A DNA stretch of 64,000 nt from Cohnella sp. WQ 127256 (GTDB taxonomy: Bacteria > Bacillota > Bacilli > Paenibacillales > Paenibacillaceae): NCBI RefSeq assembly GCF_024519285.1, contig NZ_JAMZCY010000004.1, forward strand, positions 682,001 through 746,000, given 5' to 3'. How positions within the stretch are numbered: the stretch's first letter is position 1; the number at the start of each line of letters is the position of its first letter. Made by a program: the position numbers and the translations under genes. Below, in pieces: positions 1 to 8,500 of the stretch. The notes beneath the pieces were generated by a model. That model searched no databases. It saw nothing but the letters and a program-made list of their open reading frames with translations, and was not told the DNA's origin.

Positions 1-298
1 ATATAATGTCCATGAATAACATCAAATGCGACAAGGCCTATTTCCTTAATCAGGTCTTTTTGAAGTTGTTCGTCAAGGGGATCGAAATTGAAGCTAAAGA
101 CACATCGCGCATGCGGCCGGCAACAAGTATCCCGCTACTATCTAGTTCAGGCGCCGGACTCCTTTCACAAGCATGATATGGAGGAATCCATATGGAATTA
201 AGCAGTCCATATCTAGAAAGGGCAACTTGGCCTTCGCCAACAGGATCTAGCCGTATCCATGGACCGGGAAAAGAGTCGATTACTAAGCTAGCGGACAT
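1..298 (-). pseudogene. Unrecognised degenerate coding fragment at the window edge
   Basis: A minus-strand open stretch of about 82 codons ends near position 50. A second minus frame that reads well (rich in Leu, Asp, Lys, Ile) overlaps it at about 100 and runs off the window at position 1. The simplest reading is one decayed reading frame with a frameshift around 100-115. I do not recognise the family and see no clear ribosome-binding site or signal peptide. It lies to the left of the last rlmH-type attachment core, so it is probably cargo of a further cassette extending out of the window. Confidence 0.3.
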
Positions 299-427
299 AA
301 CAAAAAATGGGTCAACAGCGTCAAGTAATGCCCCAACGCCATGATCCCATTTTATTCCATTAAGTAAGAACTATCCCAAACCCGATCCGGGCAAAGTAAA
401 CACCAAATATTTTTCGAATATTTCGCC

Positions 428-445
428 CTACTTGTGATACGGTTC
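428..445 (-). other. Attachment core A, copy of rlmH 3' end
   Basis: On the minus strand these 18 bases read GAACCGTATCACAAGTAG, the same E-P-Y-H-K-stop codons that end rlmH at 9381. The core is followed on the minus strand by GGCGAAAT, as at the true rlmH end. On its other side a segment shared with site B at 3639 extends the direct repeat: 436-472 and 3647-3683 match at 36 of 37 bases. Confidence 0.8.
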
Positions 446-590
446 AGCTTAACGGGTCTATCGGCGAAAAATGCTAAGGAGCTGCCACGGCATGCTCCTT
501 AGTTGATGTTCTTATGGATTTTTATTTTCATGATCTGCACGACAGGCTGACGATTCGGTGCCAAGGCACTTCGAAAAGTCGGATTCGCCG
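446..590. mobile_element. Minimal 145-bp interval between attachment cores A and E
   Basis: This interval lies between two rlmH-type cores and has matching terminal inverted repeats: CGGCGAA at 462-468 and TTCGCCG at 584-590. It carries only the extreme 3' end of the recombinase fragment and no gene of its own. It may be the collapsed remnant of a cassette, or a deletion product formed between adjacent attachment sites. Confidence 0.5.
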
Positions 591-1486
591 TTACTTGTGA
601 TACGGTTCTCCGCACGTCACTGACTGGTAAAGCAATTTCCGTAAAAGAATCGTCTTCCGTAAACCAGAAGACGATATTCTTAATGCTCTTGCGGTCAGCT
701 TCCATGTCCTTAATCAGCGCCCGTAGTAGTGCTCGTTTTTCTTCATTAGTCGCTTCCTCAAACATGTCCTCAAAATTCTTTAAAGCATCTACAATGATAT
801 CCTTATTCAGAATAACATTTGACTGTAACTTTTCAATCTCACGTTCAAGATACGTGATCACTTGCTTGACCTCGTTGATCTTATCTTCAACCTCTTCGGA
901 CAACCGATTATATAGTGCCGCGCGAATCTCGCCAGCATAATAATCGGTGTCCTGCTTTTGCTGCTTGTCCAATAACTTCTTCAGACTGGTTTGCTGTATA
1001 TTCAAATCCTTTTCAAGTTCTGCTGCACCTATAGACTCTTCACGCTTAAGACGGTTCATGATGCTATCAACGATCTCTTCATCGGCAAGCATCGTTCGAA
1101 TCCACTTTCGTTCACGATTAAAGCTCGTGTTTTTGCGCCGCTCGCCATTCGATAATAAGATCATCGCGCATCGAACGTAAACTCTGAATTTCTTCGCGGA
1201 TTTGCTGACGCCGGTCTGGTGTCGTATCGGATTTGCCATGCTCGACACCGAGCTTGCAGTGGCGTCTCGTGATGGATAAAAGCATTTGTGTTTGAGTGTC
1301 GTCCAGTTCAAGACCGATCAGCGAGCTGCGTTTGATTTCATGTGTAGCACGACAATTTTGAGCAATAGCCGTCATATGAAAAGCCTCCCAAGCAACAAGT
1401 TTGTTGCATGTTAGCTTGGGAAAAGGTACTTTGCAATATATTTCTCCGTATTTATATGGAATTACTTCGAGTAGCGAACCTGCCAC
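499..1486 (-). pseudogene. C-terminal remnant of a large serine recombinase
   Basis: Two overlapping minus-strand frames (1118-1486 and 499-1311) join by a frameshift near 1120-1140. The combined product has a Cys-containing segment, then a long charged helical and coiled-coil region with the feature EEKRALLRALI, then a beta-strand end with FWF. This layout resembles the coiled-coil and C-terminal part of large serine recombinases such as those that move SCC elements. The N-terminal catalytic resolvase domain with the active serine is absent, so the gene cannot be active. The 3' end runs across attachment core E (591-608) in a different frame from rlmH, so recombination or insertion may have fixed this end. 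Family assignment is from pattern only. Confidence 0.5.
591..608 (-). other. Attachment core E, copy of rlmH 3' end
   Basis: The minus strand reads GAACCGTATCACAAGTAA, again E-P-Y-H-K-stop, differing from core A only in the last base. It lies inside the 3' part of the recombinase frame, where the same bases are read in another frame. It is followed on the minus strand by CGGCGAA, similar to the GGCGAAA that follows cores A and D. Confidence 0.8.
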
Positions 1487-1500
1487 ATCTCATTTTCGAA

Positions 1501-1525
1501 CCATCAATATGACCGACTCCACATG
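1501..1525 (-). repeat. 25-bp direct repeat, left copy, flanking the PfpI/WYL module
   Basis: The minus strand reads CATGTGGAGTCGGTCATATT and five more bases. It matches 3539-3563 at 23 of 25 positions, and both differences are synonymous if read as H-V-E-S-V-I-L-M. That peptide resembles the C-terminus of RlmD/RumA-type 23S rRNA uracil methyltransferases, whose 3' ends are known insertion targets of serine-recombinase elements. A short in-frame tail and stop codon follow. Confidence 0.6.
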
Positions 1526-1543
1526 CCTTATATTCCTATACTG

Positions 1544-2170
1544 TCATTGGATTGAATTCATTAACTCGTAGAAATATTTAGGTTCATGAGTTTTATTAAG
1601 ACTATACCAAGCGTCTAATGTTTTTGGAGAAAATACATCTAGCGCTTTTAAAACATGAACAGAAAATTCTAATGGAGCTACTCCGGATGCGGTGATCAAT
1701 TTCCCATCGGTGACAGCAGATTCTACTTTGTAATATTCTTCGCCCGTGTAAGAATGGCAAACCATTTTAAGGTAGGCCAAATCATTGCTTGTGTGCCAAC
1801 GTGAATCTAACAATCCTGCTTGAGCAAGTCCTAAGGTAGCACCGCAAATTGCTCCAACTACTACCCCTTCCTTTAAACACATCTCGGCAATTTTTAATAT
1901 GGGCACGTGAATAGCTTCTGTCCATGTATTTCCACCAGGTAATATCAGTGCATCTACGCTTTTAATGCTGCACTCATCCACTTTAATGTCAGGCATTATT
2001 TTCAATCCGCCCATTGTAGTTACTGGAGTCTTTTCTATCCCAACGGTGACTATTTTTGCGGGAGCCAGCCCCTGTCTGAAGTATCTTCCAGAGTTCAGTT
2101 CGGCGGCTAAATAACCTATTTCCCAATCGGACATGGTATCAAACACATAAAGATATACTGTATTATTCAT
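1544..2170 (-). CDS. DJ-1/PfpI family (glutamine amidotransferase-like) protein
   Basis: The product is about 208 residues and soluble. It has the class I glutamine amidotransferase-like fold: an N-terminal beta strand with Y-L-Y-V-F, a P-G-G loop near residue 80, and the nucleophile elbow A-I-C-G-A around residue 109, where Cys is the expected catalytic residue. A partner His-Thr follows in W-H-T-S-N. Start 2170 is preferred over an upstream ATG at 2209 because it has a GAGGAGC site nine bases upstream. Members act as deglycases, stress proteins or amidases; the substrate here is unknown. It is followed upstream by a divergent-free gap and the WYL regulator at 2281-3243 on the same strand, which probably controls it. 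Confidence 0.85.
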   Translation of the reverse strand: MNNTVYLYVFDTMSDWEIGYLAAELNSGRYFRQGLAPAKIVTVGIEKTPVTTMGGLKIMPDIKVDECSIKSVDALILPGGNTWTEAIHVPILKIAEMCLKEGVVVGAICGATLGLAQAGLLDSRWHTSNDLAYLKMVCHSYTGEEYYKVESAVTDGKLITASGVAPLEFSVHVLKALDVFSPKTLDAWYSLNKTHEPKYFYELMNSIQ

Positions 2171-2249
2171 TTCTAAGTGCTCCTCATAAAGTTTATTAGG
2201 TAACAGCAACCATTCATCTTTAATGAGTGGTTATCATTATAATAAAACA

Positions 2250-2281
2250 ACTTCACTGACAACTGCTGTCAGTGAAGTTGT
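2250..2281 (-). terminator. Inverted repeat after the WYL regulator
   Basis: The sequence AACTTCACTGACA-loop-TGTCAGTGAAGTT forms a strong perfect hairpin immediately at the stop codon of the WYL gene, followed on the minus strand by TTTTATTATAA. It is a convincing intrinsic terminator. It means the downstream PfpI gene probably has its own promoter in 2171-2245. Confidence 0.8.
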
Positions 2282-3243
2282 TAAACTTGATAATATTCCA
2301 TTAACTCTGAAGCAACCGCCACAAGTTTATTCTTTAGATTCTGTGGCTCTATAACTTGAATGGATTTCCCATAGGGAAGAATTATATACGGAACATGTGT
2401 ATACAGTGATTCTTCCTCAAGTAAAAAAATTGCTTGCATTGATGTCCGCTCCTGCAAATGATGCTCCAAAAACCAATGTATGCATAAATCATCCAACGCC
2501 TCTGCCCTGCCACCAATAATTAAAGAAATTAATCCGGATTTACCTACTACATCTGGTAACAGATTTTTCATAAAAAAAGTACGCGCTGAAAAATCATTGG
2601 GACGCCTAAATGAGAATGGCGTGCGTGTGATGTTCAGAATTCGTTCTACCCGAAAGCTGCGGATCTCATTCCGCAGGTGGCAAAATGCAATTGTGTACCA
2701 CTTATTGTTCCAATTAACCACGCCATAGGGGTCTATTACCCTATTTGGGGACTGCTCTTCATGACTGTTACGATAAGAAATTTCTACAGACCATTCATTT
2801 GCTACAGCGTGCTCCAATTCCTGCAATACCGGCTGAACAGCGGGGTATCCCCTGCGGTTTATTACTTCAAATCCGGCTAAATGATGGCTTAGTATACTTT
2901 CCTGCTCCTGATTCGAATACATTTTCAACTTGGATGTTGCATTCTCTAATGCCTCACTCAAAGGATATCCGGCTTCTTTTGCAAATAGGGCAGCATGAAG
3001 CAGTGTCTTTTTTTCATCCATACTAAATAACAGAGGAGATTTGATAAAATTGTGCAGCAAGCTATACCCGCCATTGTGCCCTGTGTCGGATATGATAGGG
3101 ACGCCACTGGCACATAGTGCATCAATATACCGATAAACTGTTCTTATATTTATCTCTAACTTTTCCGATATTTGCTTTGCAGTCAATTTCTCTCCCGAAT
3201 TCAACATCCATAGAATTGTTAGCATATTATCATTTTTTGGCAT
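2281..3243 (-). CDS. YafY-type transcriptional regulator (HTH + WYL domain)
   Basis: The product is about 320 residues. The N-terminus is a winged helix of the HTH_11 type (T-A-K-Q-I-S-E-K-L around residues 18-30, then R-T-V-Y-R-Y-I-D). The middle and C-terminal parts form a WYL domain, with N-K-W-Y-T-I-A-F and F-R-V-E-R-I ligand-sensing strands. The ATG at 3243 is chosen because AAAGGTGAGG lies just upstream; an in-frame GTG at 3270 has no such site. WYL proteins sense small ligands or nucleic acid and often regulate the adjacent gene. The PfpI-family gene lies 110 bases downstream on the same strand. Between the genes a hairpin (around 2243-2281, arms AACTTCACTGACA and TGTCAGTGAAGTT) is a likely terminator for this gene. 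Confidence 0.85.
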   Translation of the reverse strand: MPKNDNMLTILWMLNSGEKLTAKQISEKLEINIRTVYRYIDALCASGVPIISDTGHNGGYSLLHNFIKSPLLFSMDEKKTLLHAALFAKEAGYPLSEALENATSKLKMYSNQEQESILSHHLAGFEVINRRGYPAVQPVLQELEHAVANEWSVEISYRNSHEEQSPNRVIDPYGVVNWNNKWYTIAFCHLRNEIRSFRVERILNITRTPFSFRRPNDFSARTFFMKNLLPDVVGKSGLISLIIGGRAEALDDLCIHWFLEHHLQERTSMQAIFLLEEESLYTHVPYIILPYGKSIQVIEPQNLKNKLVAVASELMEYYQV

Positions 3244-3538
3244 AACATAACCCTCACCTTTGATTACCACTATACTTAACTTCTAACAAGCACTTTAAGT
3301 GATTTGTTTGCTAATCCACTGTATTCCTTTATTCTGATCCTAGTAGTGTTGATACACTCCTGAATTCCTTGTTATTAGTAATCAACTCCGTTAGTGTTAC
3401 AGGAGTGAAGGACAAGGTGCTTTTTCCTCTAAGTTTGCTCCATCCTTTCTCAGCTGTTATTTTAAAATGTCTTATATTAAGTCCATTATACATTTCATAT
3501 AACAAGGAGCGCAGCCTATTTAGGCACACTCCTCCATT

Positions 3539-3563
3539 CCATCAATATGACTGATTCCACATG
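3539..3563 (-). repeat. 25-bp direct repeat, right copy, flanking the PfpI/WYL module
   Basis: This is the partner of 1501-1525. On the minus strand it reads as H-V-E-S-V-I-L-M and continues in frame to a stop at 3516. The stretch 3271-3538 around it holds no gene I can support; a 66-codon minus frame at 3329-3529 has no convincing start site. Confidence 0.6.
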
Positions 3564-3638
3564 TGCCGCATGCTTAAGCCCTTCTTTGGGCATTTAGCAT
3601 CGCCGCATCCACCTTCAACTCAATCCGCTGCTTTACCA

Positions 3639-3656
3639 CTATCGATGATACGGTTC
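3639..3656 (-). other. Attachment core B, diverged copy of rlmH 3' end
   Basis: The minus strand reads GAACCGTATCATCGATAG, that is E-P-Y-H-R-stop, with the Lys codon altered compared with rlmH. The bases to its right (3657-3683) are nearly identical to those right of core A. This suggests that the elements ending at A and B are related. Confidence 0.75.
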
Positions 3657-3779
3657 AGCTTAACGGGTCAATCGGCGAAAAATCCAGAGCGACGAAACAT
3701 TCTGTCCCCATCTTAGCCGCATGCAAAATAGCAGATACCGTTTGACCAGTATCTGCCGAATTCAAGCAACTCTATTCTT

Positions 3780-5010
3780 CTATTCTACTTCTAACGAATG
3801 ATCAAGACTAGCATTCAGCATGCGTAAGATCATGAGTAACGATTCATATCTAGTAGCATTAGCATTCGGACTGAATAAACCATCCGACGTACCCTTTACG
3901 ATCCCCATGTCGGATAATATATCAATCTCTGCCTCTGCCCAGTGACCTATAACATCCTTGAACTTCGCATTTTTCACGAAATTCGTGTTCATGACTTTTG
4001 AAAGCATCTCTATGATTTCTGCTCTGGTGATCGTCTGATTCGGTTTGAACGTTCCGTCCAAGTAGCCATCAACAATACCTAATGTTTTTAGTGTAGAAAT
4101 GGCATCTGCTGCCCAGTTACCTTTGGTGTCTACAATGTCGGAACCGCCTTCTGACGTTAATCCAAGTGCTCTTACTAACATAGATGTAAACTCTGCTCTA
4201 GTTATCGTAGCATTAGCATGAAATGAACCATCCTCATATCCCTTGATAATCCCAAGCTTAGTCGCTAGTACGATGGCTTTAGCATTTGGAGCATTCGCGG
4301 ATACATCCTTAAATGATACTGCAGGTACAGAGTTCGATTGTGCTACCATTGCCTTAATTACATCAATATTAACCCCATCAATGTAAAATGATTTTGGTGT
4401 TGGTGTTGGTGTTGATGTTGGTGTTGGTGTTGGTGTTGGTGTTGGTGTTGGTGTTGGTGTTGGTGTTGGTGTTGGTGTTGGTGTTGGTGTTGGTGTTGGT
4501 GTTGGTGTTGGTGTTGGTGTTGGTGTTGGTGTTGGTGTTGGTGCTGAGGCGCGCATCACTTCAATGGTATACGTCTTCGTCGTCATACCATCTTGCGCCG
4601 TCACCAGGACCGTAATCGTGTTGCCTCCCTCGTTAAGTCCAATTCCGTTTGAAGCTGAGGCGCTTGTTGCTGCCACGCCATTCACGGTCACCGTCGCAGC
4701 GGGATCAGCTGCGGTTGGGGTTACCGTCAAGCTACTTACGCTGTTTGCCACGCTTGCCGTGTAGCCGGTCGTCGCCGCCGCAAACGGCGATGGGCTCAGC
4801 GCTCCGATTGACAACGACAAGCCGCTCAAATCGGCGTTGCTGCTTAGCGCGTGCGCCACATTTCGAGCGGATATCGTTGCCTGACTCTTGATCGTAGGCC
4901 ACAATAACCGCATAGAGTCCTATATTTGGGGTAAACGTTCCTTGAATACTAACCGTTCCGTATACGGAACCATACACTCCAACTACACCTACCAACCATC
5001 TCCCTTTCAT
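3780..5010 (-). pseudogene. Truncated cell-surface protein: cadherin-like domain, Pro-Thr tract, three SLH domains
   Basis: The open frame 3780-4913 encodes a cadherin-like beta-sandwich domain (about residues 28-118, ending T-K-T-Y-T-I-E-V), a Pro-Thr linker of about 50 residues and three SLH domains (from about residue 195), with F-K-D-V, D-G-S-F and I-T-R-A-E-F motifs in each repeat. SLH domains bind pyruvylated secondary wall polymer. There is no signal peptide. A second minus frame (to about 5010) continues the protein upstream ([11 protein letters not shown]), implying a frameshift near 4880-4900 and loss of the true N-terminus. I judge it a broken 3' fragment of a larger surface protein. 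If a start exists at 4913 the product would stay inside the cell. Confidence 0.7.
4395..4542. repeat. Hexanucleotide GGTGTT tandem repeat, about 25 units
   Basis: GGTGTT repeats almost perfectly over about 148 bp, with one GATGTT variant near 4413. On the minus strand it encodes alternating Pro-Thr (one Ser). Because the unit is six bases, slippage would change linker length without shifting the frame. Confidence 0.95.
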
Positions 5011-5348
5011 TTGAAAATATACATATCTCGTTATGGTTCTCTTTTATGGCATCCATTTGTCCATAATTATTACCTGGCATATGTCACTTTACAATAATAA
5101 TGCGATTGTTTCTGTAATCTGCGTTACAAAATTGTATGAATTTTTCTAATAAACGGAAAATTTATAGCAATAATAATCCCCAAGCTTCATCTCGTCAACA
5201 GATAATGTCCCCTGCATAAATTAGGAATTACATACTTCCGAACCGACCAATAAGCCGAATCATCGAATGGCACACGCTATCCTTCGAACACTTCGCACCA
5301 ACTAAGACTTGTCGTAAATTTCATGCCATTAAGACCATAATTTTCGAC

Positions 5349-5366
5349 CTACTTATGATACGGTTC
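5349..5366 (-). other. Attachment core C with head-to-head palindrome
   Basis: The minus strand reads GAACCGTATCATAAGTAG (E-P-Y-H-K-stop), followed by GTCGAAAAT. Its right end is fused to an inverted half copy, giving 8-bp arms GATACGGT and ACCGTATC around TC at 5357-5374. Confidence 0.8.
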
Positions 5367-5391
5367 ACCGTATCATCTATACAGCGAAATC

Positions 5392-5415
5392 GAAGGCACC
5401 CGACTAGGTGCCTTC
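5392..5415. terminator. Hairpin near the cassette 1/2 junction
   Basis: GAAGGCACC and GGTGCCTTC form a perfect 9-bp stem with a 6-base loop. There is no strong T-run on either side, so terminator activity is uncertain. Confidence 0.4.
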
Positions 5416-5496
5416 CATCTGCCTATTACGAATCATTGGGTTGGGCACGTATCATTGAAGGTCAAGGGACGACTACTCACAGCAATAAGCTTTTTG

Positions 5497-5520
5497 AACC
5501 CCCAGTCGAACTGGGGGTTT
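5497..5520 (+). terminator. Intrinsic terminator facing right
   Basis: AACCCCCAG and CTGGGGGTT form a 9-bp stem with loop TCGAA, followed by TTTTCGTTT on the plus strand. No plus-strand gene precedes it, so it may be left from lost cargo. Confidence 0.6.
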
Positions 5521-5536
5521 TCGTTTACAAAGAAAT

Positions 5537-5563
5537 GAAGGACGCCCCGATCGGGCGTCCTTC
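5537..5563 (-). terminator. Terminator of the large SLH protein gene
   Basis: GAAGGACGCCC and its complement form a near-perfect palindrome just after the stop codon at 5571; the minus strand continues CATTTCTTTG. This fits an intrinsic terminator for the gene at 5571-8948. Confidence 0.7.
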
Positions 5564-5570
5564 ACAGATA

Positions 5571-8500
5571 CTAGCTAAGCGAATCCAACAACGTCTTCAA
5601 CTGTGGGTTAAGCTCCAACACATTCAAGATGATCTGCAACGCTTCTGCACGTGTGGAATTGTTCTTGGGATCGAATCTTCCATTCCCTTTACCGCTAACG
5701 ATACCTGCTTGCGCTGCTGCTTTGATCTCGTCAGCTGCATAAGCACCATTCAAATCATTGAAGTTGCCCTTTGTTGTATCTTTCGCCACGTTATTTAGGT
5801 CTACGATACGGGACAGCATAATGACCATTTCTTCACGTGTAATCGTGTTATCCGGCTTGAACGTACCGTCGTTGTAGCCTTTGATTACCCCTGCCGCTAC
5901 AAGGTTCTCAATATCTTCTTTTGCCCAGCTATCAACAATGTCCCTCAATACAACACTCGTATTACTGCCACCTTGGATATTGAGCACACGATTTAGAATC
6001 ACTGCAAACTCAGCGCGTGTGATCGGACTGTTCGGTCTAAACGTACCATCTGTGTAGCCATTAATCAGTTTCAGTCTGACGAAGATATCGATGGTCTTCT
6101 CAGCCCAGTGCCCTTGCGTGTCAGCAAAATCAATTGTAGCATTTGCTTCCTTGGCTTCCGCTACTTTGGATTCAATCGTCTTTACTAAATTGGCTTCATT
6201 AACAACGCTGCTGTTAAATACATCTGCCGTAGGCTGTGTAGAAACAGGTGTCTGTTCCGGATCAGGCGTCGTAGTAGGTGTCGATGGCGTCGATGTATTC
6301 GTGCTGCCGGATGGTTGTCTCGGCGTCACGGCATTAGAGGCGTCGGAAGCTACGCTGCTGCCCGCACTATTGACAGCTTGCACCGTAAACGTATATGTCA
6401 CTCCGTTGGATAGCCCTGTTACCGTGATCGAGCTCCCAGCCCCTGTTACGGTAATATTTCCTGGCATAGCCGTAACCTTGTAGTAAACGATGTCGCTTCC
6501 GCCATTCGCCGGGGTGGTGAAGCTTACCGTTGCTTGTCCATTGCCAGCAACCGCGGTTACACCCGTCGGAGCCGATGGAACCGTTCGCGGCGTTGCGCTC
6601 ACTTCATTGGACGCGGTACTGTCCCCTCCCGGGTTCGTCGCTTGGATGACAAAATAGTACGTTGTGCCGTTCGTTAATCCTGTTACATCATAGCCGTATA
6701 CCGAACCGCTTACCGAAGCTTCCTCTGATCCATAAGCGCCGGAGGTTGAACTTTTGAATATATTGTACCCCGTGGAACCGATCACCGGATCCCACGTTAG
6801 GCTTATTCGAGCATCTCCCGGTGTAGCAGGCCCCAGTATCGGTACTCCAGGCGCTGCAACCTGCGGCGTTGCGCTCACTTCAATGGAAGCTGCGCTGATT
6901 CCGGATGGATTCATGGCTTTCACGACAAAATAGTATGTTGTCCCATTGGTTAATCCGGTGGCATCATACGTTAATCCGGTCACTGTAGCGACCGCATCTC
7001 CATAAGTGCCGGAAGCTGTCCCCTGGTACACGGCGTAGCTGACTGTCCCATACACTTCACTCCAAGACAAAAGCACATGGCTGTCTCCCGTTGTAACAGA
7101 ATCCACTCCCGGCGCAGCTACTCCAGGCCAGGGGAGTGTCACAGACTGGCTCGTAATCTGCGTCAAGCCTGATGAATCGAAGGCGAGCTGTGCCCCTGTC
7201 ACCTCGGCTGCATTTGTTGCGCCAAGGCCGGTAAAGGTTACGACACCTGCGCTCGCTGTTGCCGTTGCTGTTCCGGTCAGCGTCCACGCGCCTGTATCCT
7301 GCTTCAATACCGTCACGACCGTGCTGCTGTCGCCCGTGCTCGTATTCCCATAAGCATCGCGAAGCGTCACGACCGGCTGCTGCGCGAACGTGCCTCCATT
7401 GCTGGCGGGTGCTGTAATGGCTGTGGTCAGCGCCATCGAAGCCGTGGTGCCCACCGCTGGTGTAATGCTTACCGCGTTCGCTGCCGGCGTTGCCACGCCC
7501 GCCACGCTGAATCCGATCGTTTGCGCCGCCGCCTTGTTCAGCTTCAGGTTCGCTGTCGCTACGCCGTTCGCAAACGTAACGCTGACTGTGGTCGTCCCTG
7601 CCGTCAAGTCTGTCCCGTTAAAGCTGCCATAAGAGCCGTCGGGCGCTGCTGTATAACCGGAGATCGTCACATTGCGCGCTCCGCTAAACGTTGTATCCGT
7701 GTTGCCTAGCGAATCCTGTACCGTCAGCGTGACCGCTTCGTCCGCTCCAACTCCGGGTGTTGCCGATGCGGCAACTGCACTCACAGTATACTTAGGAGAT
7801 ACCGGAAATTTCATCACGGTCGCTTTACTGGAATTCCCCCAATCACTATAGACAACATACGGGATCCCGCTGCTATCTAGCGCTATCGATGTATCATAAG
7901 CTTCACCTGCCGATAAACCCGCACTGCCTACGGGCTCCCAACTGCTTCCGTCGTATTTCATTACGGTCGCTTTACTGGAGTTTCCATTATCGGTATAGAC
8001 AACATACGGGATCCCGCTGCTATCTAGCGCTATCGATGTATAATAAACTTCACCTGCCGAAAAACCCGCACTGCCCACAGTCACCCAACTGCTTCCGTCG
8101 TATTTCATTACGGTCGCTCTACTGGAGTTCCCATAATCCGTATAGACAACATAAGGGGTCCCGCCGCTGTCTAGCTCGATCGATGTTTGATAAACTTGAC
8201 CTGCCGAAAAACCCACACTGCCTAAGGGCTCCCAACTACTTCCGTCGTATTTCATTACGGTCGCTTTACCGGAATTCCCCCAATCACTATAGGCAACATA
8301 AGGGATCCCGCTGCTGTCTAACGTGATCGATATACTTTCTGCAGAATTTGCCGAAAAACCCGCACTGCCTACGAGTTCCCAACTACTTCCGTTGTATTTC
8401 ATTACGGTCGTTTTTTGTGAATTCGCAAGATCCCTATAGACAACATAAGGGGTGCCGCTGCTGTCTAGCGCGATCGATGTATCATAAACTTCGCCTGCCG

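Larger units (their letters stand above)
609..3638. mobile_element. SCC-like cassette 3: recombinase remnant, PfpI protein, WYL regulator
   Basis: The interval between cores E and B is about 3.0 kb. It is bounded by a perfect 10-bp terminal inverted repeat: TGGTAAAGCA at 625-634 on the plus strand and TGCTTTACCA at 3629-3638. The inverted repeat is specific to this interval and sits next to the cores, as in SCC elements. The cargo is the decayed recombinase, a DJ-1/PfpI protein and a WYL-domain regulator, the last two enclosed by a second direct repeat. The ability to move is doubtful because no intact recombinase is present. Confidence 0.65.
3657..5348. mobile_element. SCC-like cassette 2: truncated SLH protein
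   Basis: The 1.7-kb interval between cores B and C has imperfect terminal inverted repeats: GGCGAAAAAT at 3674-3683 against ATTTTCGAC at 5340-5348. It carries one SLH-protein fragment and no recombinase. The stretch 5011-5340 is AT-rich and holds no gene I can support. Confidence 0.55.

Noticed and set aside
1118-1311. Two separate small genes for the recombinase frames
   Set aside because: The two frames overlap and make sense only as one shifted product, so they are treated as one pseudogene.
1501-1525. Tail of another serine recombinase (H-V-E-S-V-I-L-M)
   Set aside because: The peptide fits better with the end of RlmD/RumA-type methyltransferases, so I treated the copies as attachment-like direct repeats.
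3329-3529. 66-codon minus-strand gene
   Set aside because: It starts with a GTG too close to its only purine-rich site, has low complexity evidence and no family match.
4388-4615. Plus-strand Val/Leu repeat protein opposite the Pro-Thr tract
   Set aside because: It is only the complement of the GGTGTT repeat.
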